A DNA stretch of 64,000 nucleotides from Boothiomyces macroporosus (GCA_027604185.1 JADGKB010000005.1:219382-283381); one strand, 5' to 3'; positions 1 to 11,696 are shown, counted from the stretch's first letter. Notes: generated by a model from the sequence alone, not told the origin. Program-made: numbers and translations.

Positions 1-836
1 ATGACACGAATCCTTTTTACTTAGTACTTAGTAGGCTTTCGTCAGAGTGGGCAAAAGGCGTTATTGAGTCTATATTTTCAATGTATTCTCAAAGACTATT
101 CAACCAAACAAACGGTATAGAGATCGAATCCCTATCAGAACACGAGATCAATCGAGTGGCTGCCCTGTATTCTCAAAAATACCAGAAACTTGCGCAAAAT
201 CTATTGGGTAAATATTGTCACATCAAAGTACTCGAATTCACAATAAGTATAAAAGGCTACATGATCAAGCCTTGCATTACTGAACAGGTAATCAGAGTTT
301 CGCCACTATTTGTTCAGATTGTCCAGGAATTGGAGCAAATCTCGAATGATGTCAAAGCAAACTTGAAGACAGAGCCTGTGGATACAAAGAAAAAGTCGTT
401 AAAACCAACATTTACTATAGCTCATTCGAGACAGGGCACTTCACAAAATGAATTGGCTAGATCCAAGACAGGCGTTGTAAAAAAGTCACCTACATCCCAG
501 TTCGATAATTTACTCACCACTTTGGACACGCTATTTGATGAAAGGCTAGTTTTCTTGCCCAAACAGTTGGAGCTAAAAAGAACTGCCATCTTGTCCACAA
601 TTTGCAAGTGCATCCTTAAAGCACTATTAGAGTCTACCAGAACGGCAAAATTGGGACAGTCTGATTATCATCAACTCCAGCTGGATTTGGCGTACATCAA
701 ATTGAACTATTGGGATTTCTTGGAAGAAAAGATTTTGGAAAAGTTGATTGATCAAGTTTTAGCGAGCGCTTCTGTTGTAGCTGACGAAGAGTACTCTCCA
801 TTAGACTCGTTAGTAATAGACAAAATCTTGTCTTGA
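1..836 (+). CDS. VPS51: VPS51 homologue, C-terminal part (5' truncated by window)
   Basis: The reading frame is open from base 3 to the stop at 836, so the gene begins before the window; about 277 residues are visible. The last 75 residues match the conserved end of Vps51/fat-free proteins: a helix resembling LLESTRTAKLGQ, then LQLDLAYIKLNYWDF, then a stretch starting LIDQVLASA. In the family, Vps51 is the small core subunit shared by GARP and EARP, which tether endosome-derived vesicles at the trans-Golgi and recycling endosomes. The middle (about residues 95-160) is low-complexity and probably a linker. Two TACTTAG motifs near bases 18-32 could mark an upstream acceptor site, but the frame reads through them. 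The next gene is convergent, with only a 3-bp gap. The identity rests on the C-terminal match. Confidence 0.75.
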   Translation, partial: DTNPFYLVLSRLSSEWAKGVIESIFSMYSQRLFNQTNGIEIESLSEHEINRVAALYSQKYQKLAQNLLGKYCHIKVLEFTISIKGYMIKPCITEQVIRVSPLFVQIVQELEQISNDVKANLKTEPVDTKKKSLKPTFTIAHSRQGTSQNELARSKTGVVKKSPTSQFDNLLTTLDTLFDERLVFLPKQLELKRTAILSTICKCILKALLESTRTAKLGQSDYHQLQLDLAYIKLNYWDFLEEKILEKLIDQVLASASVVADEEYSPLDSLVIDKILS

Positions 837-839
837 TAT

Positions 840-1711
840 TTATTGATAGTAATTCAGCGCTTGGCCGTAATAAAAACAATTGAAAAAATCAACTTTTGGC
901 ATTCTTAGTAGCCTTTGATCATCTTGATGATCCACACACAAGTACACAAAATTCTCTGTAAATAGGATGCCTTCCAATCCTCTGATATCCATATATCCTA
1001 TCAATTCGGAACCAGGGTCTCCAATATGATGTTCTGTAAAACTGAAAAGGTCCTGCAAGCTGACAGACTGCATTATCTGTGGTTTATCATACAGCAAGAA
1101 TAAGTGGCTATTGTAAACCTGCAAGGAAGATAAATCTCCCCTCTTAAATGGCTGGAACCTTGTTTGGTATTTGATATCGACAGGCTCTGTGAATATAATT
1201 TGAAAGACGAAAATCATTCCATCATGCTGCCTGCCTATGAAAAAGTACCCTGATCCTTGATGTTCAACGTATACCAGGGACTCTATTCCTTGGCTTCGTG
1301 CTGCTTCGTGTTCATGGGCTTCACCGCTTTCAATCAAGTACTCTGACAGGTCCCACTCTTTTTCTATTTTGTCGGCTCCCAAGTCATATTCTATCAAAGC
1401 AGGTGGGTACTCCACAGCCAAAAACAAAATGTCTAGTTTAAACTTGTAGTACTTGGCCGTTTATCGATTACTGTTATTCCCTCCAAATCCGGCTTTCCAT
1501 CAAGCTTGATTTTGGATATATACTGTCCGGATTTGTCAAATATTCCGACTTTGCCGTTGTCAGACACCACATAAATATTCTTGTCGTCCATTGTAATGTC
1601 GCTTGGTTCAAACTTGTTTGGTATGTACAACGATTCATATTCGCAGGTGTGATTCTGTGAGTAGAAGGTAAGCATCCGGCCAACTACACTGGTAATTAAT
1701 GTGAATTTCAT
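840..1711 (-). CDS. SdiA-regulated/phytase-like beta-propeller protein
   Basis: Two exons (1453-1711 and 840-1432) joined by a 20-nt intron at 1433-1452 give 283 residues. Without splicing the frame stops just inside the intron; with splicing it runs on as KRPNILFLAVEYPPALIEYD. The protein has repeated blade-like segments (DDKNIYVVSDNGKVGIFD; LEGITVID; GIESLVYVEHQGSGYFFIG; GLEGILFTENFVYLCVDH) in which a phrase of the LEGI or GIES type recurs. This is typical of the six-bladed SdiA-regulated/esterase-like phytase fold. The N-terminus is hydrophobic but no clear signal peptide is visible. The biochemical role of this family in fungi is not established. It converges with VPS51 and diverges from the V-ATPase gene, with 28 bp between the two start codons. 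Confidence 0.55.
1433..1452 (-). other. 20-nt spliceosomal intron (representative)
   Basis: On the minus strand this reads GTACTACAAGTTTAAACTAG: a GTA donor, a TTTAAAC branch-like motif a few bases before the acceptor, and a TAG acceptor. Removing it restores a continuous frame. It is typical of about 100 introns in the window, nearly all 19-23 nt long. Because most carry an in-frame stop or shift the frame, retention would be detected by nonsense-mediated decay. Confidence 0.9.
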
Positions 1712-1739
1712 TTTTTTTCGATTTTCGCGTTAAAATCTA

Positions 1740-1992
1740 ATGACCTTTGTTACAGTTGTGGTTTCATTTCTAGTGTTTTCGATTTCAACAGCAATTGGAT
1801 ATCGTTATGTACCAAAGGGAGAAGATCAGTTGGTATGGAGAACTGCTTTAATCTTGTCGGTGGTGTGCTGCTGGCTAATGTAATTAATTCTAATTTAGGT
1901 GGGCGATTACTTATATTTCACAGTTAAACCCACTAGTACAACCGGAAAGGTCGTTCGGTCCTTTAGGAAGTGGACCTGGGACTCATCACTAA
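1740..1992 (+). CDS. VMA9: V-ATPase subunit e (Vma9/ATP6V0E)
   Basis: Two exons (1740-1879 and 1899-1992) flank a 19-nt intron and encode 77 residues. The protein has the two-helix layout of subunit e: an N-terminal membrane helix from about residue 3 (VTVVVSFLVFSISTAIG), a short loop containing VPKGEDQ, and a second helix (TALILSVVCCWLMWAITYIS) followed by the family hallmark QLNPL. Length matches the 70-80 residues usual in yeast and animals. Subunit e belongs to the membrane Vo sector of the vacuolar proton pump. The gene is too small and too split for simple ORF calling. Its start lies 28 bp from the divergent start of the beta-propeller gene, so the two must share a very small promoter. 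Confidence 0.88.
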
Positions 1993-2040
1993 ATAAACGG
2001 ATAAATATTTTAATTGCAATCGACACGATGGTGCTGTTTA

Positions 2041-2676
2041 TTATCCAAATGCAGTCCGCTTTCTGCCTCGCAATCTAACTTGATTAAATCTATCTAGGAC
2101 GATTTTCTGATTCTTTGATACTTTGTATGCGTCAATGATGTGGTTGAACTACGATTAGAATGCAATTACCAGCTCCTCGGCTTCTTTAGGATGAGTTGAA
2201 AGAAGCGCTCGCTCCAGCACATAAATATCGACGCCTTTGTCTTCTGGTAGATTTGAAACGTACGATAATCCAAAATCTATCCAAACCAATTCACTATCTT
2301 TTAAAAGAATATTGCTACTGGTCAGATCCCCGTGCACTATATCAGAGTCGTGAATGGTCGCCAACTGTTTCCCAATGGATTTGCCAATATATTTCAAATC
2401 CGCATGTCCATTAACAATGTGATCGCGAACAGTGATGCCATCAATATACTCCATATAAATAGTGTTATTCGGAAGATCTACAAGATACAGCTGTGGAACA
2501 AGGACGGGTAGTTTCTGTAAACAGCGAGCTTCCTGGAGAACTCTTCTTGGGGTGAGCTGGTCATCTAATTGTGGATGACGATATTTTTTCTTGAATCGCT
2601 GCTTTACAATAGCTTTGCGGCCGTTGAATTCTATCAGGTATATTTTCGCCTCTGCTCCTTGCTTTATGATTTCCAT
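2041..2676 (-). CDS. BUD32: Bud32/PRPK atypical kinase of the KEOPS complex
   Basis: Exons 2170-2676 and 2041-2148 (21-nt intron 2149-2169) give 204 residues. Family landmarks are all present: the start IIKQGAEAKIYL, the lysine in AIVKQRFKKKYRHPQLD, the catalytic loop IVHGDLTSSNILL, the IDFGLS magnesium motif, a DIYVLERALLSTHP helix, and the C-terminal RLRGRKR tail that only appears after splicing. In known organisms Bud32 is the ATPase/kinase subunit of KEOPS, which makes N6-threonylcarbamoyl-adenosine on tRNAs and supports telomeres. I chose the ATG at 2676 because homologues begin just before IKQGAEA; the frame stays open for about 50 further residues upstream that do not look conserved. 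Confidence 0.9.
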
Positions 2677-3272
2677 AAGAGCGAAAAAGAAATTTCTGTC
2701 AAGAAGCATCTTTCTAATCCTGCTAGATCCGAACTCATGGCTCACAGGGTTCAGAACTCTACTACTGATGCCTGACAGCAAAGCCTGCGCTTGAAAACCA
2801 CAGGCTACCTTAAGTTGCCTCAAAACTAAGCCAAATAAAAAATTAAAGTAATGGTTAAATATAAAGCGCTAATGTTCACTCGACAACTCACATACAAGAA
2901 TATCACTGGTAATCCACCTCTATTGGCTATGAAACGCTTTTTTTTAATTTCTAACAAGTGCCACCCTTTTTTGTTTTATTAAGTCTCGAGTTTGGCTCTA
3001 CCATCAGAGAACTTGATTTATCCCCAAATGACACGAAATCTATGAAATAGTCATTATAAAGAAGGTGAATTAGCATTTCGCGTAGCTTTACTTTCGAAAT
3101 ATCTCAAGAATTCTACGGAATATTTTTTAGGTGCTTGTGAAGTGGGTGTCAAAATGTTTGGTGAAACGGTTGAAGAAGCCCACTTGGCCATCGGATCGAT
3201 TTGCACAAGCGGCGTTTGTGTTTCGAGTATAAATAACGGCAAACTGAGCAGAGGGGAATCAATATACAGAAC
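2677..3272. other. Intergenic region with one small unverified ORF
   Basis: This 596-bp stretch separates Bud32 from the secreted-protein gene. A 44-codon plus-strand ORF starts at the ATG at 2851; it has no recognisable features and I do not call it a gene. Runs of T near 2939-2946 and a TATA box at 3228 are the only other signals seen. Confidence 0.4.
3228..3235 (+). promoter_or_regulatory. TATA box of the secreted-protein gene
   Basis: TATAAATA lies 38 bp upstream of the ATG at 3273. Two other genes for small secreted proteins in the window (17624 and 38691) have the same octamer at nearly the same distance, which makes a core promoter element likely. The implied 5' leader would be very short. 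Confidence 0.6.
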
Positions 3273-4652
3273 ATGTTTCTACTTACTTTATTACAACTTT
3301 CAAAGGCACAAAACCCATGTGTCATCACTGTTCCTCCAAATCCTCTATCTGAAAAAGGTTTGGCTACCCCATGGGAAGTTACTGGCTGCGACCAAACTAA
3401 CACTGGTCAAACTTCTTTTGTTCAAGGTGCAATCTTTGATCCAAATACCAAAACTATTTCAATCTACAACCCATTGATGATCAACAAGGGAACCAAACCT
3501 GCTGTTGCTCCTACTCCTGTCAAACTTCCGCCTGGTGCTGTTGTTGGACTATGGATTGGATCAAATAGTGCAGCCGTTCACTTGACAGGTGCAGGTGTAA
3601 AAGAAGGAAATTGTGTCAACGGGCTAGGAAACAGCGATTTCGGGCAAATGAGTTTCTGCAATGCTGACAAGTTCTTCCAGGCTGCTAAAGTCGTTCAGTC
3701 CACTGCTCTTGGCAAAGATGCCAAAGGGAGAGACTGCCCAACTGTCAGAGACTTTGCAATCATCGACCAGGATCAATCTGACAATGTCGACACTCAATAT
3801 TTAATTGTTGGAAAGCAGTTGGCTCAAAACACTGCTGCCAATAGAAAGAAGTTGAAGGGTGCCACTGAAGTAGATAATGGATCCGACAATGCTTTGCTTG
3901 GTTTAGTTCAAAATGCAATTGGTTGCAAGCCATTTACTGCTCCAGACTTGGCTGACAACAGTAACCCAACTAGAGCTTTGCCATTGAACGAGCTTCAGGC
4001 AGCTCAACAACAAAAGGCTCCAGTCGCCCTTGTTCCGCTTAATGATCCAATGACCCTATTGAATGGAAAAACATCTGTAACCAAGACCAACTTGTATAGA
4101 GCAAATGTTTTGCAAAACAACATCAACAAAGCTGATGATGGTACTTTGGCTAAATATTGCAAAAACTTTTTGGACATTGCTCCAAATTTTATCATTGGCT
4201 ACCAAGATTTGTTGGCTAAAGGGCCTACTCCAGATCCAGCAGTTGGAAACAGTCTGGGTACTTTTATGTGTGGAAGATTAAATACTACTTGGAACAACAA
4301 TGGTGGTCTTGATTGCGCTGGCACCTTGAACATTCCTACTCCAATTGATTTGGTCACTGATGCTAATGGTGTCGTAACTTCTTGCTCATTGGCCAAAGCT
4401 ACTGGCAACAAGACTGGCGCTAATAACAACACCGGAAACAATAACGCTGGCAACAAGAAAACTGGTAAAACTGGCAAGAACAAGAAAACTGGTAAAACTG
4501 GCAACACTGGCAACACCGGCAACCTCACTGGCAACACAGGCAACACCGGCAACACCGGTAATGTTAACGTAAATAACAACAATGACAAGCAAATTCTTTC
4601 TGAATTAGCTTCGTTGGTTCAACAGATGGCTGGCCTTCTGCAAAACGCTTAA
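3273..4652 (+). CDS. Secreted fungal protein with C-terminal TGN repeats
   Basis: A single exon encodes 459 residues. A signal peptide (MFLLTLLQLSKA, cleavage probably before QNP) is followed by a globular domain of about 350 residues with several cysteines (GCDQTNTG, GNCVNG, FCNADKFF, MCGRLNTTW, LDCAGTLN). The phrases FVQGAIFDPNTKTISIYNP and GLWIGSNSA belong to a family of uncharacterised extracellular proteins that I know from several fungal groups; no activity is established. From about residue 375 the protein becomes a hydrophilic N/G/T/K-rich tail with repeated TGN and GKTGKN units, ending in a short helix-like segment. Such a tail suggests a wall- or matrix-associated linker. Long antisense ORFs over the repeat are shadows. 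Function is unknown. Confidence 0.7.
   Translation: MFLLTLLQLSKAQNPCVITVPPNPLSEKGLATPWEVTGCDQTNTGQTSFVQGAIFDPNTKTISIYNPLMINKGTKPAVAPTPVKLPPGAVVGLWIGSNSAAVHLTGAGVKEGNCVNGLGNSDFGQMSFCNADKFFQAAKVVQSTALGKDAKGRDCPTVRDFAIIDQDQSDNVDTQYLIVGKQLAQNTAANRKKLKGATEVDNGSDNALLGLVQNAIGCKPFTAPDLADNSNPTRALPLNELQAAQQQKAPVALVPLNDPMTLLNGKTSVTKTNLYRANVLQNNINKADDGTLAKYCKNFLDIAPNFIIGYQDLLAKGPTPDPAVGNSLGTFMCGRLNTTWNNNGGLDCAGTLNIPTPIDLVTDANGVVTSCSLAKATGNKTGANNNTGNNNAGNKKTGKTGKNKKTGKTGNTGNTGNLTGNTGNTGNTGNVNVNNNNDKQILSELASLVQQMAGLLQNA
4415..4572 (+). repeat. Degenerate 9-bp coding repeat (AAC ACT/ACC GGC)
   Basis: Within the secreted-protein gene, units encoding Asn-Thr-Gly or Lys-Thr-Gly (AACACTGGC, AACACCGGC, AAAACTGG) repeat in frame. 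They produce the TGNTGNTGN tail and also long spurious antisense ORFs. The near identity of neighbouring units suggests slippage, so copy number may vary between strains. Confidence 0.75.
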
Positions 4653-4722
4653 ATAAAAAAACTTACACTTATTTCTGATATTGACTGCCACGTAGAAACT
4701 TTTTTAATTTTTCGAATCTAAA

Positions 4723-7700
4723 ATGCTTGCTCAACTCCTAGGCAAAATATCCCAGGAGTCACGAAGTAAAGAGATAAAGCAGAAAATTGAAGAAGCGATA
4801 TCGAATCAAATAAGGTAGGATGCCGACTAATTTTTAGTGCAAATGAATGCTGGCCGATATTCCAACTCTCCCTGAAAGAATCTTCCAACATCATCAACAC
4901 TCTGTCTGCAATGCATAAATTGACTGCTGGATTGGCCCTAACCGGAAATATTCCAGGTGACGTACTGGTGTTTGAGGAGTATAAAAGCAAAGCGCAGGTA
5001 CATACAACTGACTCTAGGAGTTTGGCTTTTGTGGCGATATTCCTCTTGAACAAACGGAATTTAATTTGATTGACGAAATGATGTTTACTGTATTTCAACT
5101 TGCACTCACCAGAAATGAACAGGATTTACAATTACAAATCCTTCAGCTCTTTCTCACTACAATTACTGCCCAAGGCATACACATGCACGCCTACACACTC
5201 GCGATGATTTACAGAGTCAGTTTCTTGATCCACGCTATATCCCCTGTAAAATCAAACAACGAAATTACTGCCAAAGCCTGCTTGACGCAAGGAATCAACT
5301 TGATTTTTACAAAATTGGAAAGATTTGGATTACTTTACCCGCATTTGACCTCTTCAGAAAAGAGAAAATCTGAAATTGAAGATACCAGTGATAAGAAAGG
5401 GATCGAAAGAAAGAATTCAGAAACCCTGGAAAGAAATTATACAATTGAAAATGAAGAAGATGGTGCTACTAGCAAGCTTCATGTAGAGCCTTCAGTAGAA
5501 AACTTGACAGATATATCAAAAGAGCCTGAGCCACAAGATGAATCCAGTAATACTGAAGCTCCAAAGGAAGCGCCTCCTCATGATGATGGACACACCCCTG
5601 AAGAGCAATATGCCCTATTGAAACGTGATGTAAAACTTACGCTGCTGTTTTTATGTCATTATGCACTTTCCTCCGACAAACTGAAGAACGACCCATCAAC
5701 TTTCAATCCTGATGATATCAACGATTTGACAAACCCTGATGAGCTCAGTGCTACTTGTGTAAAGGACAGGTCTATGGCACTTGAATTGATCCAATCCGTA
5801 TTTAATAATCTCGGACCAGTATTTAGAAAGGATCCTGAAATGTTCAAGATTGTAAAAGAGAATGTCAGCAATGTAATTTCGAAAAACGCGATTACCACCA
5901 ACCCAACATTATTCGAAGCATCTTTGGCGATATTCATTCTGCTAATCAAATTCTTTAGACACAAATTGAAGATGGAAATTGAGGTTCTTCTTGGAATCTA
6001 CTTTCAAATTTTAGAAATGGGAAACTCCACCTATAAACAAAAGAGTATTATCCTTCAACGAATACTGTATATCGCAGAGAACCCTCAAGTATCCAATATT
6101 TAACTTAGATTCTCATGGACATATATATCAACTATGACTGTGAATTTGAAATGGTCTCATTAACCGAAAAAATGATTTCCATCTGTTCAAAAACCACTCA
6201 AGGCAGAGACTCAATCACCGCAAGCAGCATTTTTGGAGAATCTAAACTAGATCTTATCCGCCAGCAAGAAAAAAGATTGCACTTGCGATCATTGTGCATA
6301 CTGACTGCTGTAATAGAGTCTTTAGTAAAGTGGTCAAAAGATTTGGTCAAACCACCAACAGTGTTAGCGAAGCCAGAGGACGAACCAACTAGCGCATCTG
6401 CCGAAAACAAATTGAATGTATGAATTAATATTAATGTAGACTGGTGCAAAAGATGATGTTAGTGATCAAGTGGAACAGGTCGCGTCAAAGAAACAACTGT
6501 TCAGACAAGCAGTGAAAATATTCAATACTAAGCCACAAAAAGGAATGAATGCATTCATCCATGGTGGATTTGTTGAAAATAACGTTTCTGCGATTGCATC
6601 GTTTTTACAAACAACTGCCGAACTGAGTAAGGGAGGAGTTGGGGAATATCTTGGGGAAGGCTCGCCATTTAATATCCAAGTTATGCACGCTTTCATTGAT
6701 GCAATGAATTTTACGAACATGGATATTGTTGCTGCAATTAGACAGTTCTTGCAAGCATTTAGATTACCTGGAGAAGCACAAAAGATTGATCGCATGATGG
6801 AGAAATTTGCTGACAGATACTGTGAATGCAACCCTACTATTTTCGCAAAAGCTGATACTGCTTACACACTAGCGTTCTCAATCATCATGTTGAATACCGA
6901 TCAACACTCTCCTCAAATCAAACATCGTATGGATGCCGAAAAATTCATCAAAAACAATCGTGGTATCAATGATGATGGCGACTTGCCAGATGAATTTTTA
7001 ACAGCCATTTTTAACGAAATCCATGACAACGAAATAATTATGGAGGATGAGCGTAGTGATAAATTGACTAAAATCGCAATGGGATGGGGAGCTGGCGAAG
7101 CAACGGAAAAACAAAGAATGGAGATCTTCAAAAAGGAAGCGTCAATCATTCAAAAGAAAACCCAACAATTGATGTTGACAGGTAACAAAGTAGTCCCACC
7201 CTTCCGATCTGCAAAGAGCAAAGAATTAGCTAGACCCTTGTTTGCTACTTGCTCTTGGGCTTTAATGGCTGCACTCAGTTTGTCATTTGAGGCGGCTTCT
7301 GATACTGAACTTAGCGAAGAAGCTCAGAAAAAGTCCAAGGAGCCAAATGTTGCAAATCTTTGTCTCCTCGGATTAACTGGCGGAATTAAATTGGCATGTC
7401 TATTCAAGCTAGAAACTGAACGAGATGCATTTGTAACTTCCTTAGCAAAGCTCACCAGCTTGACCGATTTCTATAATATCAAACCCAAAAATATTAAGGC
7501 TATCAATGCGCTAATTGAACTCGCCACCACACAGGGAGACTATCTTGATTCTGCTTGGATCGAAATTATGAAGACGCTTTCCCAATTAGAGCGGATGCAA
7601 GTATCTGTGCTTCAAGGAGAAGAAGTGAAAGCAGGTAGAATCTCCCAAGATGAGAGTAGAGCCGGCTATCAGGAATTGTCTGTAACACAGGAACCAAGGA

Positions 7701-9913
7701 AAGCCATTTCAAAAACGTTGGAGAAATATGTTCAGGAAATTCAAAGCCAATCCTCTCTTATCTTTATTGATCGGATATTTACAACCTCAGTGAATCTATC
7801 TGCAACTGCGATTGTTTATTTCTTTAAAGCAGTTTGTGAAGTGTCTCTAGAAGAAGTCTATTTGTCACCTACTGGAGCACCAATGAAAAATATACATGGT
7901 CCACCAAGGATGTATTTGTTGCAAAAGATTGTTGAAATTGCATACTACAACATGCATCGTATTCGTTTCGAATGGACACAGATTTGGAGATTACTTCAAC
8001 CACATTTCAACAAAGTTGCCTGCCATCCAAATCAAAGAGTAGCCACGTATGCTGTTGATTCACTGCGCCAACTCGGTGTGAAATTCTTGGAAAGAGAAGA
8101 ATTAGGGCAGTTCTCTTCTCAGCACGAATTCCTCAAGTCTTTTGAATGGATCATCAAGCATAATCAGTCGCCAAGCATTCGTGAATTGATTTTGAATTCA
8201 TTGTCACAAATGATTACAGCGAGGGCATCTAGAATTCGTAGTGGCTGGAAATCAATCTTTGTAACTTTGGTTAAAGCTGCACAAGCTGATGAAAAGACTG
8301 CACATTTAGGGTTCCAAACAATTCAAATGGTTTTCACTCATCATTTCGAAGAAGTAGTTGCTGCAGGTGGATTTGTCGATTTAGTTTCGTGTTTGGCAGA
8401 ATGTGCTTTACTTGCAGGTAGCGGTCCCGCTCACGATGAGCTTGTAATGTCGAGTATTCAAATGCTGCAATCTTGCACCAAATCCCTAGTTGAAAGAGCT
8501 GAACTCGAGGCAACTGGTAAAAAGAAACAGACCGCTGCAGCTCCAGTGGTTGTGATTCCAACTGTTACATCTACCGCAGTTCTATCTGCGCAACCGCACA
8601 CCCATACTCCTAGAATCAATAATCTACCTCAGCAACCATATTTGATTGCCAACGGATGTATTTCAGAAGAACATTATTACCTTTCATGGTTCCCAATTTT
8701 ATCTGCATTTTCTAGAGTGGTAACAGAATCGGAAGGTGTGCTTGTCCGAACCCACACGATGGAAATATTATTTGAAACAATTAAAACTTCTGGCCACTTG
8801 TTTGATGCTCCTTACTGGAAGAGTATTTCAAGGAACATTATTTCCCCAATTTTCACTGATTTGAGTGATCCAGAAGAAGCAACTTTGAAGGAATCCAATT
8901 CTGCTGTACTGATATTAGGACTTCGTTTATTAGTGCAAATGGTATCACACCACTTTGAAATGTTCAAGAAGCTGTCAGAAGGCGAAGAAAAGTCCAGTAT
9001 TGAATTTTTACACCTCTGTGTCGACCGAATGGTAGAAATGATGGTAAATCAAGACGACAAACTAGCAAATACTGGCCAAACTTGCTTCAGTCAATTCCTG
9101 ATGACTAATGCTGGTAAATTTACTGAAGATGACTGGGGATGGCTGATTGGAAAAATTGGAAGAGCCTTCCAATTAACCTTGCCGTCCGAACTCATCAAGT
9201 GTCACGGACCATCAAACAATGATTTGCCAGTTCCTCCAAATATTGTAGAGTCTGCCTTAAAAGCAACCAATCACTTGGAAACAATTAGCCTGGATAGCTT
9301 AGACTTTGAAAAGACTGTAATTAAATGTGTCACTCACCTGGAGCTGTTGTCCACCATCAAGGAATTTTGTTTGCATCAAATATCACCAGAAGCTACTGTG
9401 CTTTCTTCAATACCGATTCCGCAGAGAGCAAGACTATTGGAAATTTTGTACTCTAGTTATGCGATTGCCAGATTGTTCAACTCATTTACTTCACTTAGGC
9501 AAGCAATTTACAAGAGAGGCTGGGTATCGCAACTCCCAAATCTGGTGAAGCAAGAAACCACCAGTTTATCAACTTACATTAGTTTATTGTTCCTTTGTGG
9601 AAAAATAGGCGACGATCCTCAAATACTAGAAACCCTGGACTCTGAAATCGACGACTTGTCTCTTAGATTAAACACACTATTAGCTGCTCCTACCCAAAAT
9701 CAAAGAGATATTGTGTCTTGGTGTCCAATTGTAATTGCGCTCTATCGTGAAGTGTGCGCAATGGATCTGTTATGGGATAAAGATACTCCATGTGCCATCA
9801 ACAAAGAAAGGATATATAATTTTGCTATAAAAATGCTTGAAGTAGATCGTCCAGATGTCCGAGGAGCAATAATCGAATATTTGAAAAAAGTTGGAACATA
9901 TGTTTTTCAATAA
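4723..9913 (+). CDS. SEC7: Sec7/BIG-type Arf guanine nucleotide exchange factor
   Basis: Five exons give 1701 residues. Introns are 4815-4837, 4998-5017, 6089-6108 and 6418-6439 (20-23 nt). The N-terminus has the DCB-type helical region. The HUS box reads ILMDIYINYDCEFEM after splicing intron 3. The catalytic Sec7 domain lies at about residues 560-755, from KGMNAFIHGGF through LPGEAQKIDRMMEKFA (with the glutamic finger Glu) to the loop IIMLNTDQHSPQIK. After it come roughly 950 residues of HEAT-like HDS domains. An acidic, low-complexity insert sits between the DCB and HUS parts. Known Sec7/BIG proteins activate Arf1 at the trans-Golgi. The first exons have no usable long ORF and were found only by splicing. 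Confidence 0.93.
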
Positions 9914-9949
9914 ATATATCATCAATATGTGAGTTTATTTAATTCGAGA

Positions 9950-11696
9950 TTACTGCTTTCTAACTTTTTTCAAACTTTGGGTAAATGAGTTTTCCACTGC
10001 TGATTTTATAGTATGTCCTTCACTGATTTCTAATAAGCGCTTTTGTGGGCTGTTGTTTCTTGATGAATTGTTGCTAGCTGTTTTAGGAGCCAAGAAAGGA
10101 TTGTTTGCACTGTCTGCAATTGGAGTTTGGTCTCTGCAAATAAGAGGAGCAAGCATTGGCGTCCCAGGAGGTAAATTACTTTCACTCTCAGCATACAGCA
10201 TATTCTCGCCTTCTATTGCGCGGTTCAAGTTTGCCAATACTTTTCTGAACCCTTTTTGAATTTCTTGAACATGGGATGCTTTTCTAGAAAATATTCTTAC
10301 AATGATTTCCTTGTACTGCTCTGGAATCAAACCAGAAACTTGATCTTTCTTTATGGAAATCTAAATTAGCATAAGTTACTGGCACGCTATCATATTTAGT
10401 GAAAAATCTGATAGAGTCAACTGGATTCTTATCTTTCATTGCATAGTTCAGCGTCATGAATTGAACAATAATATCGTTTTCTGTAATGGAGGAGTTTGTA
10501 ATTTGACTTTTGATAGTTGCACTAGTGATTTTTGTATCATCAATATCGTCAAAATGCTCAACAGGAATTATTAGCTGATCGGCAAATCGATACAAGTCTC
10601 TCTTCCTGATTCTTCTTATAATGTCTCTTGCTTCAGCCAATTCTTTCGAATCTGATTTTTCAATTAACAGTAAAATAGAATCGTCTAATGTTGTATATCT
10701 CTTCATGTTTGTGATGTACTCGCTAATCTTTAGATACGGGTTCGCTGCTATTAGTGCATCACAAATCATGTATTCTATTACGGTGGATACTCGATGTGTA
10801 TAAACTTGTTTAAATAGTGAATATCGAGTATGGAATAGCTGGTATTAGAGATATCCAACCTCATATAGATGATAAGCTTCTTTATGGTGGAAACATATTT
10901 GATTGTCAATTACCCTAGAGAATGTAATTAGCCTGATTGGATCAAATCCACATTTTATCCCAATATTGTAACAATCACGCAAAATATAGTCAAACTTGAT
11001 AAAATCTGTAGTACCTTGTCCACATCCACAGAATTTCTAGTGTTTGCAACTATTTCAAACAAAAACTTTTTCTTTGCTTGTGGATAATCAGATCGGGGTG
11101 AACCATGAATTAAATCCTTGATGAATTGTTGCTACGGTAAACCTAATAATTACTTGGTGCAAATTGATATCTATATGGGCATTATGAGCCAAAAGATGCG
11201 ACAGCATTTCTTCACTAGCCTAATATTAGATAAAGATACTTGTTCATGAGACCAGTTGGCATTGGGTTTAACTTTGGGAATAAACCTGGAGTCAAACAAG
11301 TGAGAGAACGGTCCATGCCCCAAATCATGAGTCAATCCAGCTTCAATTAATTGTAATTACCCAAACGCACACATTTTACATCATTGTCTGTTATATCAAG
11401 TTCCGGTTGATTCTAAATTAAAGCAATCGTACTTTACGAAGTGTTTCAATCCATAAACCAGCCATATGGCACACCCCAATGCAGTGCTCGAACCGATGAT
11501 GAGTAGCACCAGGATAAACGTAGTACGACGCACCAAGCTGTTTCAATTCTCGCAGTCGCTGGAATTGAGGAGTATCTATGACATTGATTTCCACCTGAGT
11601 CAATTCAATGTGTCCATATATCGGATCGTTGAAGAATTTGTTTCCCGTTTGCATCTGCAAGATTACTTTTTCGAAAAAGTTTGGAGAGTTGGACAT
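9950..11696 (-). CDS. SAMHD1: SAMHD1-like HD-domain dNTP triphosphohydrolase
   Basis: Eight exons joined by seven introns give 534 residues. Introns are 11413-11432, 11341-11360, 11220-11239, 11132-11153, 10994-11013, 10839-10859 and 10361-10379. The protein starts with [14 protein letters not shown] and [16 protein letters not shown], followed by the metal-binding HD signature: His in [10 protein letters not shown], His-Asp in [12 protein letters not shown], and the later Asp in [12 protein letters not shown]. The C-terminal part ([24 protein letters not shown]) matches the regulatory lobe. There is no N-terminal SAM domain, so it resembles the catalytic core only. The family hydrolyses dNTPs to deoxynucleosides and triphosphate. 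The last ~70 residues are Ser/Asn-rich and specific to this lineage. The gene lies 50 bp downstream of the Tubby-like gene on the same strand. Confidence 0.9.

Noticed and set aside
4199..4592. Antisense ORFs of 129 and 68 residues rich in Leu/Pro/Val
   Set aside because: They are shadows of the 9-bp repeat and codon pattern of the secreted-protein gene.
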